Below are positions 38,701-45,508 of a stretch of 45,991 nt of DNA, in pieces. The notes under the pieces are model-generated. The model worked only from the letters and a program-made list of their open reading frames with translations, was not told where the DNA came from and did not search any database. The stretch comes from Planktomarina sp. (lineage in GTDB: Bacteria; Pseudomonadota; Alphaproteobacteria; Rhodobacterales; Rhodobacteraceae). The DNA is taken from NCBI GenBank assembly GCA_017856985.1, contig JAFMEA010000015.1, positions 1-45,991 on the forward strand, read 5' to 3'. The position numbers and the translations under genes are program-made. The first letter of the stretch is position 1. Each line of letters begins with the position of its first letter.

Positions 38701-39153
38701 GATTACAGGCTCACCTATTCGTTTAATTGCACTACGCAACACACCAGCCAAGCCACTATCAGGCGTGTCAAGAACCCGGCCAGTAACAAACAAGGCCCAT
38801 GTGGATGCATTGATCAAATTTGAATGGCTTTCTCCCAAGTGTTTACCCCATTCCGAAGGGGCAATTTTATCTTCGATCAGCGCATCCATGGTAGTGGAGT
38901 CAGGCACCCTTAAAAGCGCCTCAGCTAGACACATCAGCGCCACACCTTCCTCAGAGGAAAGACCATATTCTCCCAAAAACAGCTCCATCATTGAAGGTGC
39001 GGCTTCATTCCTCAGGTTCTCAACCATTATGGATGCTTGCACAGCAATCGCTTTACAAGACGGGCCACTTGGAGCCCAAGCCACCATAGATCTTAGCACA
39101 CTCTCATCGGCTAAATAGCAATTCTGTTGTATATTTTGTCTGAGATCTTTCAT
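35788..39153 (-). CDS. putA: Bifunctional proline dehydrogenase / 1-pyrroline-5-carboxylate dehydrogenase
   Basis: PutA oxidises proline to glutamate in two steps with substrate channelling. The 1121 residues hold a helical arm (1-120), an FAD proline-dehydrogenase barrel (about 130-470) with [42 protein letters not shown] and [26 protein letters not shown], then an aldehyde dehydrogenase (about 560-1000) with [38 protein letters not shown] (catalytic Glu) and [15 protein letters not shown] (catalytic Cys). A C-terminal domain of about 110 residues ends it. There is no N-terminal ribbon-helix-helix DNA-binding domain, so it cannot repress itself as E. coli PutA does. Its ATG overlaps the ornithine cyclodeaminase stop. 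Confidence 0.96.
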   Translation of the reverse strand: [1121 protein letters not shown]

Positions 39154-40211
39154 TAATTTGTAGTTTTTGCGCGATCAAGCATCCCAAAAAGGTCGCGTGG
39201 ATCATCGGGATCTGCCAGCAAATCAAGATCAACGTAATGACCAATTGTTTGAAGTTGGTGATGGATGTAGCGCAAAGCTGAGAAATCTTCAGTAGCAAAA
39301 CCCACACTATCAAACAGGGTAATCTGATCCCTAGACTTCCGCCCTACTGCTTGACCTTCTATTACCCTCCAAAGTTCTGTTACAGGAAAGTCTGCCTCCA
39401 GTACTTGGATTTCTCCTTCAATGCGAGTTTGCGGTGGGTATTCTACAAAAATATCCGAGCGTAGTAGGATGTCTCGATGCAATTCAGTCTTACCGGGGCA
39501 ATCACCACCAATGGCATTAATATGTACGCCAGAACCAACCATATTGTCACTTAAAACAGTAGCATTTTGTTTGTCCGCAGTGCATGTGGTGATAATATCA
39601 ACACCAGTTATTGCTTCTTCCGCATTGTTGCATACGACAATATTCAATCCAGTGTTTCGTAGATTTTTTGCAGCCTTTTCTGTTGCTTGTATGTCTATAT
39701 CATAAAGGCGTATCGTATCAATTCCAATTATTTCGTTGAAAGCCAGCGCCTGAAACTCACATTGAGCCCCATTTCCAATCATTCCCATGACCCTTGAACC
39801 TTTAGGCGCCAAATATTTGGCAGCCAATGCGCTTGTGGCAGCCGTACGAAGTGCAGTCAGGATAGTCATCTCAGAGAATAGTACTGGATAACCATTCACA
39901 ACTTTGGCCAATACTCCAAAGGCCGTCACCGTTTGAAAACCACGCGCCATATTGGCAGGATGTCCATTTACATATTTGAAGCCATAATACTCTCCATCCG
40001 AAGTTGGCATCAATTCTATGACACCCTCCTCTGAATGAGCTGCAACGCGAGGTGTTTTATCAAATTCAGGCCAGCGTTTAAAATCAGCTTCGATATAATC
40101 ACAGATTTCAGACATCATTTTTGGTGCGCCAATAGTATTCACCAAACGCATCATATTATCGACCGATACAAACGGGACCATGGCAAGAGAGGATGGTAAG
40201 TGATTACCCAT
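39153..40211 (-). CDS. ocd: Ornithine cyclodeaminase
   Basis: It converts ornithine directly to proline and ammonia using bound NAD. The 352 residues belong to the OCD/mu-crystallin family. The dimer domain has HSEEGVIELMPTSDGEYYGFKYVNGHPANMARGFQT with the substrate Lys, and FSEMTILTALRTAATSALAAKYLA. The NAD fold has VMGMIGNGAQCEFQALAF, and then VHINAIGGDCPGKTELHRDIL with the catalytic Asp. The GGDCPGKTEL motif marks true ornithine cyclodeaminases. I start at the ATG at 40211, one base after the arginase stop and with AGGGG upstream; TTG at 40238 would overlap arginase. Between arginase and PutA it completes a route from arginine to glutamate. Confidence 0.92.
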   Translation of the reverse strand: MGNHLPSSLAMVPFVSVDNMMRLVNTIGAPKMMSEICDYIEADFKRWPEFDKTPRVAAHSEEGVIELMPTSDGEYYGFKYVNGHPANMARGFQTVTAFGVLAKVVNGYPVLFSEMTILTALRTAATSALAAKYLAPKGSRVMGMIGNGAQCEFQALAFNEIIGIDTIRLYDIDIQATEKAAKNLRNTGLNIVVCNNAEEAITGVDIITTCTADKQNATVLSDNMVGSGVHINAIGGDCPGKTELHRDILLRSDIFVEYPPQTRIEGEIQVLEADFPVTELWRVIEGQAVGRKSRDQITLFDSVGFATEDFSALRYIHHQLQTIGHYVDLDLLADPDDPRDLFGMLDRAKTTN

Positions 40212-40212
40212 A

Positions 40213-41142
40213 TCAAAAGCCCCTAGTACGACGATCAAGAACTTTTCTTCCCAGTAATGATGCGGTTAGATCACACATAAGGGTAGCTGTTTTACCTCGA
40301 ATATCAAGAAATGGGTTAAGCTCTGTTAATTCAAGTGATGAAGCTAGCCCACTGTCGTGTACCATTTCCATAATTAAATGGGCCTCACGGAAAGTGGCCC
40401 CACCAGGAACTGTTGTACCTACTGCCGGAGCAATTTCAGGGTCAAGGAAGTCGACATCAAAACTAACATGTAGCAAGCCATTGACTGCAGAAACCCGGTC
40501 AAGAAAATCAGAAACTGGTTTAGCAACTCCAACTTCATCAATACGCCGCATATCATAAACATCTATTCCCAACTCGGAGATAAGTTGGTGCTCAGGTTCA
40601 TCAACAGATCGCAAACCAATCATGCAAACATTTGCTGGATCCAAGGGCGCTAGAACTGGTGGAAAAATACCCTCGAAGCTTGGCATGCCCAAAGCATAAG
40701 CCATGGGTGTGCCATGCAAGTGTCCACTTGTTGTGCTGGTCAAAGTATTCATGTCAGGATGCGCATCAAGCCAAAGCACAAATTGCGGCCTTCCCTTGGA
40801 CTGAGCGGCAAGCGCCACTCCGGTCAGCGTCCCCGCTGCCATTGAGTGGTCACCTCCAATAAAAATTGGAAGTGTTTCAGCCATCGACAATACGGTTGCC
40901 TGTTTCTGGATATCACGTGTCCAAGCCACAATTTCTGAAAGTTTCTTAAGATGTTTAGGCCCATCGATATCCAAAATCTTGCTTGGAAATGGTAAATTTC
41001 CTACGTCAGTCAGTCCTAAGCCTTGGCTCATTATCGCATCCCCAAGGCCAGCGGTACGAAAAGCATCAGGCCCCATAAGACAGCCACCACGGCCAGTGCC
41101 GGCCTGCAATGGTAATCCCAATATGGTACAGTGATTGTTCAT
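40213..41142 (-). CDS. rocF: Arginase
   Basis: It hydrolyses arginine to ornithine and urea with a dimanganese centre. The 309 residues show FIGGDHSMAAGT (first metal His), VLWLDAHPDMNT (the DAHxD metal set), SGHLHGTPMAYALG (substrate loop) and VSFDVDFLDPEIAPAVGTTVPGG (the last two metal Asp residues). TSGHLHGTP and PGGATFREAH favour arginase over agmatinase. The ATG has an excellent GGGGAGG five bases upstream. It is the first gene of the arginase-ocd-putA operon, divergent from an Lrp/AsnC regulator. No urease gene is in the window. Confidence 0.94.
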   Translation of the reverse strand: MNNHCTILGLPLQAGTGRGGCLMGPDAFRTAGLGDAIMSQGLGLTDVGNLPFPSKILDIDGPKHLKKLSEIVAWTRDIQKQATVLSMAETLPIFIGGDHSMAAGTLTGVALAAQSKGRPQFVLWLDAHPDMNTLTSTTSGHLHGTPMAYALGMPSFEGIFPPVLAPLDPANVCMIGLRSVDEPEHQLISELGIDVYDMRRIDEVGVAKPVSDFLDRVSAVNGLLHVSFDVDFLDPEIAPAVGTTVPGGATFREAHLIMEMVHDSGLASSLELTELNPFLDIRGKTATLMCDLTASLLGRKVLDRRTRGF

Positions 41143-41185
41143 GACGCCTCCCCATTACCCACTTTTAAAAGATGGCATGTATGGC

Positions 41186-41214
41186 ATTGTACAATTAGGC
41201 TAAATATTGTTCAG
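41186..41214 (-). promoter_or_regulatory. Candidate arginase-operon promoter overlapped by a palindrome
   Basis: On the minus strand TACAAT (41191-41186) is a 5-of-6 match to a -10 box, with CTGAAC (41214-41209) as a weak -35 element 17 bases upstream. The -10 is inside a perfect 10-bp palindrome ATTGTACAAT (41186-41195). Next to it, on the arginase side, a near-exact tandem repeat ATGGCATGT/ATGGCATTGT (41172-41190) stands. A protein bound here would block or position RNA polymerase; the divergent Lrp-like regulator is the obvious candidate. Confidence 0.45.
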
Positions 41215-41256
41215 ATGGTATAACTTTTGATCAATATGTAAGGAAAAAAATTCAAA

Positions 41257-41685
41257 ATGTTCAATATTGATGAAACTGACCGTAAAATTCTAAACCACCT
41301 CAAGGTTGATGGGAGAGCATCCATAACAACACTGGCGGGTGCATTGGGCTTGGCGCGTGGCACAGTTCAGAGTCGTTTAACCCAATTAATCGAAAGCCGC
41401 ACCATCAAACGCTTCACAACCGAATTGAACTCAATAGAAACTGACGAGATGGTGCGAGCGGTTATGATGATTGAAGTACGTGGCAATACAGCAAATTCAG
41501 TTCAGAAAGCCTTACAACGCATGCCAGAAATTAACTCATTGCATCGAACGTGCGGAGTTTGGGACATAGTAATACAATTGGAAACTACTAGTTTATATAA
41601 TTTCGATGGCGTGTTAGCCCGAATACGTGAGTTACCTGGCGTCGCAAATTCAGAAACATGTCCATTATTGCGCCGCATTTCTTAA
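41257..41685 (+). CDS. Lrp/AsnC-family transcriptional regulator
   Basis: A 142-residue regulator with an N-terminal winged helix (IDETDRKILNHLKVDGRASITTLAGALGLARGTVQSRLTQLIESRTIKRF, residues 3-52) and a C-terminal RAM ligand domain (about 67-138, VRAVMMIEVRG, GVWDIVIQLET). Such proteins sense amino acids and commonly control the divergent operon. Here that operon is arginase-ocd-putA. In several alphaproteobacteria an Lrp-type protein (PutR) activates putA, and this PutA lacks its own DNA-binding domain, so an arginine/ornithine/proline-sensing role is likely. An AAGGA lies 12 bases before the ATG, a rather long spacing. Confidence 0.9.
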   Translation: MFNIDETDRKILNHLKVDGRASITTLAGALGLARGTVQSRLTQLIESRTIKRFTTELNSIETDEMVRAVMMIEVRGNTANSVQKALQRMPEINSLHRTCGVWDIVIQLETTSLYNFDGVLARIRELPGVANSETCPLLRRIS

Positions 41686-41716
41686 ACCTCTCAGAAAAAA
41701 TAGAAGTGGGTAAAGT

Positions 41717-42928
41717 TTATGAAGGGCTCAATCCACGCAGACGTTCAGAGCGGCGGCGCAACAACTCGAGTGTTACAAGTAACGCAATTGACATACACAC
41801 AAGAATAGTTGCAACAGCAAGAATAGTCGGGCTAATTTGTTCCTTTAATCCAATGAACATTTGCCACGGTAATGTCTTTTGTTTGGACGAACCAACAAAC
41901 ATTATTACTACGACCTCATCAAATGAAGTGATGAATGCAAACAAGCCACCCGCCACAACACCAGGCATAATTAATGGCATTTGGACCTTAAAAAAAGTTT
42001 TAACCGGACCAGCACCCATATTTGCTGATGCTCTGGTTAAAGAATTGTCAAAGCCAACGAGTGTTGCCGTAACCGTAATAATGACAAACGGAATACCCAG
42101 CACGCTGTGTGCTAGAATTACTTTGACATAGCCAACCAAATTTTTGTCAATCCCAAGGCTGTTTTCTAAAAAATTTCCAACTGTTGCATAAAAGAAGAAC
42201 ATACCGGTTGCAGAAATTATTAACGGCACGATCATCGGTGATATTAGTAAAGCCGTTATCAGTCGCTTGAACGGAACGTGGCTTTGGCTCAGTCCGATAG
42301 CCGCCAACGTTCCCAAGGTCACCGAAATCACTGTTGCAATAGGCGCTATAATTAGAGAGTTCTTAAACGAACGTTGCCACTCATTATTGTAAAAGAAGTC
42401 CATATAATGCTTCAATGAATATCCAGCCGGATCAAACTGAAGCATTTCAGGGGTAAAAGTAAAATAATTTTGGGCATTGAACGACAGTGGCATAACTACA
42501 ATAATCGGCATAATTAAATATGCAAACACAGCCCCACATATTAGTCGAAAGGTAAAGTGCCAGAGCACTTGACCCGATGTCAAATAAGAGTGTAAGCGAG
42601 CTCGATATCGGCCCTCAAACAACCAAAATACAAACCATCCATAAAACCAGCCCCAAAGCCCACCAGCAATCATCCCAGCGGGACCAAAAGCGTAATATCC
42701 AGAAATAAGTGATAGAAAAAACAAGCTCCAGCGCATCATTTTTTCTTTTGCAGCACTCAAAATTGTAACATACGAAAGCCCGACAGATACAGCGGCACCT
42801 ATCATGATGCCAAGTCCCGCATTACCCATGGACATGCCCATTAAAATTCCAAATAAAGCGCCCAAAAGGCCCATCGATGGAAGGACAAAAGAGAGAGGTT
42901 TGCGCGAAATTACAGTCATTATAGCCAT
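41717..42928 (-). CDS. ABC transporter permease (PotC-like) with N-terminal membrane extension
   Basis: An inner-membrane permease of the spermidine/putrescine (PotBC) class. The conserved C-terminal 280 residues include FKNSLIIAPIATVISVTLGTLAAIGLS and the EAA loop TRASANMGAGPVKTFFKVQMPLIMPGVVAGGLFAF. At 403 residues it is about 120 longer than usual PotC. The extra N-terminus (1-110) has about three to four hydrophobic segments rich in Gly, Met and Trp (LLGALFGILMGMSMG, AGGLWGWFYGWFVFWLFEG). It starts four bases after the stop of the other permease, with GGGGGGA as ribosome-binding site. It is the last gene of the transporter operon. Confidence 0.88.
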   Translation of the reverse strand: MAIMTVISRKPLSFVLPSMGLLGALFGILMGMSMGNAGLGIMIGAAVSVGLSYVTILSAAKEKMMRWSLFFLSLISGYYAFGPAGMIAGGLWGWFYGWFVFWLFEGRYRARLHSYLTSGQVLWHFTFRLICGAVFAYLIMPIIVVMPLSFNAQNYFTFTPEMLQFDPAGYSLKHYMDFFYNNEWQRSFKNSLIIAPIATVISVTLGTLAAIGLSQSHVPFKRLITALLISPMIVPLIISATGMFFFYATVGNFLENSLGIDKNLVGYVKVILAHSVLGIPFVIITVTATLVGFDNSLTRASANMGAGPVKTFFKVQMPLIMPGVVAGGLFAFITSFDEVVVIMFVGSSKQKTLPWQMFIGLKEQISPTILAVATILVCMSIALLVTLELLRRRSERLRGLSPS

Positions 42929-42932
42929 GATA

Positions 42933-44207
42933 TCATCCCCCCAATTTCACGTTATCGATGCCAACAATTTTGTCATAAGTCCAATATAGTATAAGAACTG
43001 CAAACAATAGTATTGATGCAAGAGCAGCACCAAGCCCCCAATTCAAAGATTTCAGAATTGAATAGGCAATCCGGTTTGAAATAAACACACCCTTCGATCC
43101 ACCAACAATTTCCGGTGTGATGTAGTAACCAATAGCCAAAATAAATACCAATATAGAGCCTGCTCCAATTCCAGGAACAGTTTGAGGAAAGTAAACCCGC
43201 CAAAATGCAGTCCAGTTAGTTGCCCCAAGTGATTTAGCAGCCCGTAAATACGTAGGCGGTATGGTTTGCATTACTGAGTACATTGGCAATATCATAAAGG
43301 GTAACAGTATGTGCGTCATTGCCACAATGGTCCCCGTTTCATTATTGATCATCACAAGTCGGGCGCTGTCGGCTACCAGCCCAATTTGAACCAACAAATC
43401 ATTAATTACACCTTGTTGTTGCAGCATAACTTTCCAAGCGGATGTACGTACCAAAAGAGACGTCCAGAATGGCAGCAGAACCAAGATCATCAAAAGGTTA
43501 GACTGTCGGGCCGGTAGGTTGGCCAACAACCAGGCCACAGGATAGCCCAAGAAAATACAGGCCCCCATTATTATGAGTGACATAATAAGCGTACGCTTGA
43601 ACAACAGTATTAATACTTGTTTTTCTTCAGGTTGAAACTCTGGGCCCGAGACTGTCTTGCGCATATCAATTGCATTCAAAAAATATCCACTGGTATAATT
43701 TGAGCTGTGTACCTTTAAAGTTTGCCATATTTCAATTTGGCCCCAACTTTTATGGACTTTGATCAATTTTTCTTTGAAAGGGGCGTCAGCATCAAGATCC
43801 CATTTCTTTACCTGACGGGCAGTCTTCTTAAATAGAGATGAAGCACCAGATTGTTCATAATTTAGTCTCAAGCCGACTTTAGTATGCTTTTTTGCCTTGG
43901 CGGCTATTTTAATGTCAGATGCTATAGCAGCATAGACTATTTCAGGTGGAAGCTCACCCAGCTCTGCGTTCCAAGACTTTAATTCTAATACCGTCTGGGG
44001 AAGAGTATTAGCAACAATGTCATTTTCGACTGATCTAAACAGCATTGATACTATCGGCATAACAAACGCGACAAATACAAAAAGCAAAAGTGGCGCAATT
44101 AGCATCAGCGCACGAATTTTCTGCCTTCGTAGGGCTCGGCCTAAACTTTTTTTCAGGGGTGTGCCATCAGCGGCAAGAAGGGGTGCTGTAATGGGGTTAA
44201 CACTCAT
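42933..44207 (-). CDS. ABC transporter permease (PotB-like) with large periplasmic insertion
   Basis: The partner permease, 424 residues. After a short basic tail (RRQKIRALM) comes the first membrane segment (LLLFVFVAFVMPIVSMLFRS). Then come about 140 mostly hydrophilic residues (about 60-200) not found in ordinary PotB, and five further segments. The EAA loop is LRAAKSLGATNWTAFWRVYFPQTVPGIGAGS. The hydrophilic insert has many Lys and Trp (KKTARQVKKWDLDADAPFKEKLIKVHKSW) and should lie in the periplasm, where it could contact the binding protein. Both enlarged permeases belong together. A terminator-like hairpin separates it from the binding-protein gene upstream. Confidence 0.88.
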   Translation of the reverse strand: MSVNPITAPLLAADGTPLKKSLGRALRRQKIRALMLIAPLLLFVFVAFVMPIVSMLFRSVENDIVANTLPQTVLELKSWNAELGELPPEIVYAAIASDIKIAAKAKKHTKVGLRLNYEQSGASSLFKKTARQVKKWDLDADAPFKEKLIKVHKSWGQIEIWQTLKVHSSNYTSGYFLNAIDMRKTVSGPEFQPEEKQVLILLFKRTLIMSLIIMGACIFLGYPVAWLLANLPARQSNLLMILVLLPFWTSLLVRTSAWKVMLQQQGVINDLLVQIGLVADSARLVMINNETGTIVAMTHILLPFMILPMYSVMQTIPPTYLRAAKSLGATNWTAFWRVYFPQTVPGIGAGSILVFILAIGYYITPEIVGGSKGVFISNRIAYSILKSLNWGLGAALASILLFAVLILYWTYDKIVGIDNVKLGG

Positions 44208-44257
44208 AATTAGCCTGTCTGATTGTAATTTTTTTAAAATGTATAAAAGAAAAAAAA

Positions 44258-44278
44258 GAGGGGCTTAAACCGCCCCTC
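44258..44278 (-). terminator. Intrinsic terminator / attenuator after the binding-protein gene
   Basis: A perfect 7-bp stem GAGGGGC/GCCCCTC (44258-44264 with 44272-44278) has a 7-base loop. On the minus strand it is followed by seven T residues and then CTTTTAT. It lies 14 bases after the stop of the solute-binding-protein gene and before the first permease gene. It should end a share of transcripts there and so raise binding protein over permease. Confidence 0.85.
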
Positions 44279-44291
44279 CATGTAGTAAAGC

Positions 44292-45398
44292 TTATTTTGC
44301 TAACCAAGCCTGAAACTTAGCGTCAAAATCATCACGATAATCAGCCCAGAAGCTGTAATTCATTAGGAACGCACGCTCCAGGTTTACTGGATTTGTTGGC
44401 ATGTGAGGCGCCATGTCGATGCCTAACTCAGCATGCTTGCCAACCAACGGCGCAGATGATTTACGAGCTGGACCGTATGGAATCCACTTTGACTGATCTG
44501 CCAAACGAGTAGTGTCAGTAGCGAACATGATATAGTCAAGTGCACGAGCCTGACGTTCTGGGCTAAGGCCCGCTGGAATTATCCAACCATCAAGATCCAT
44601 AACCTGACCGTCCCAAATCATGGCAACTGGCTGCTTTTGCTCTTCAATTAGCGCAAAAAGACGACCGTTATAAGTCGCGCCCATAATCACTTCACCATCA
44701 GCCAAAAGCTGTGGAGTAGTTGATCCAGCATCCACCCAGATTACGTGATCCCTAATTGTATCAAGCTTTGCAAAGGCACGATCTTGACCGTCTGACGTTT
44801 CCAAAACATCATAAATATCAGCTTTTGCTACGCCGTCACAAAGTAACGCCCACTCCATGTTGTTGATTGGGTAGCTAAACAAAGATCGCTTTCCAGGATA
44901 TGCTGCGATGTCAAACACATCACAAACACTTGTGGGAGCTGTTGATCCAACTAGGTCCGTGCGGTACCCAAAAGTAGTCGAATAAACGATTTGTGGAATA
45001 AAGCATTCACTCACAAGCATATCGCCAAAATCATCAGCCGCAGATACATCATTCGGCGCACGCGCCAACATAGTGTCTGGGTCAATTACCATAGCCAGGC
45101 CTTCGTCACAAAGCTGCATCGCAGGACCTGCTTCAACGTCAACAACATCCCATGTGATGTTGTTTGCTTCGTTCATCGCGCGCAATTTAGCAGTCGCGGT
45201 TCCCGAACTTTCATCATTCAAAATAGTGACGCCTGTGATCGCCGAATAGGGCTCGTGATAGGCTTTTAGTTGTGATTTAGAGTACGCACCACCCCATGAC
45301 ACAATGGTCATTTCGCTGGACATGTGGCCACCCGCAAACGCGGATCCCGCAACCAACGAAAGTGCTGCTGTCGCTAAAATAGTTTTTCTTGATAACAT
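44292..45398 (-). CDS. Periplasmic solute-binding protein of a spermidine/putrescine-type ABC transporter
   Basis: A 368-residue extracellular solute-binding protein of the PotD/PotF-like family 1 group. Residues 1-22 form a signal peptide (KTILATAALSLVAGSAFA) with likely cleavage after AFA. The mature part starts MTIVSWGGAYSKSQLKAYHEPYSAITGV, as in PotD-like proteins, with TWDVVDVEAGPAMQLCDEGLA and WVDAGSTTPQLLADGEVIMGATYNGR in the ligand-cleft halves. The substrate may be a polyamine or another small cation or amino acid. Its neighbour operon, arginase-ocd-putA, suggests an arginine-related amine, by inference. GGGAGA lies 7 bases before the ATG. Confidence 0.88.
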   Translation of the reverse strand: MLSRKTILATAALSLVAGSAFAGGHMSSEMTIVSWGGAYSKSQLKAYHEPYSAITGVTILNDESSGTATAKLRAMNEANNITWDVVDVEAGPAMQLCDEGLAMVIDPDTMLARAPNDVSAADDFGDMLVSECFIPQIVYSTTFGYRTDLVGSTAPTSVCDVFDIAAYPGKRSLFSYPINNMEWALLCDGVAKADIYDVLETSDGQDRAFAKLDTIRDHVIWVDAGSTTPQLLADGEVIMGATYNGRLFALIEEQKQPVAMIWDGQVMDLDGWIIPAGLSPERQARALDYIMFATDTTRLADQSKWIPYGPARKSSAPLVGKHAELGIDMAPHMPTNPVNLERAFLMNYSFWADYRDDFDAKFQAWLAK

Positions 45399-45431
45399 TG
45401 CATTCTCCCATGCAACCCGTTTTTCAATGAT

Positions 45432-45464
45432 AGAATTTGCTTAACGGGTAAATCAGCAAATTCT
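45432..45464. other. Stem-loop in the ATPase/binding-protein spacer
   Basis: AGAATTTGC (45432-45440) and GCAAATTCT (45456-45464) form a perfect 9-bp stem with a 15-base loop. Seven Ts follow it on the plus strand, the wrong side for the minus-strand operon. In the operon direction it is preceded by As and lacks a U-tract, so it may be an mRNA processing or stability element rather than a terminator. Confidence 0.4.
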
Positions 45465-45508
45465 TTTTTTATTGCGTACCTGGCGGTCCACAATATCAAT
45501 TAAAGTAT

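Noticed and set aside
39153-40211. Ornithine-cyclodeaminase-family gene as iminosuccinate reductase of the beta-hydroxyaspartate cycle, or as EutC
   Set aside because: GGDCPGKTEL and the position between arginase and putA point to true ornithine cyclodeaminase, and no bhcA or bhcC is present.
41658-42131. 157-codon plus-strand frame after the Lrp-like gene
   Set aside because: It lies antisense to the PotC-like permease, whose frame carries clear membrane segments and an EAA motif.
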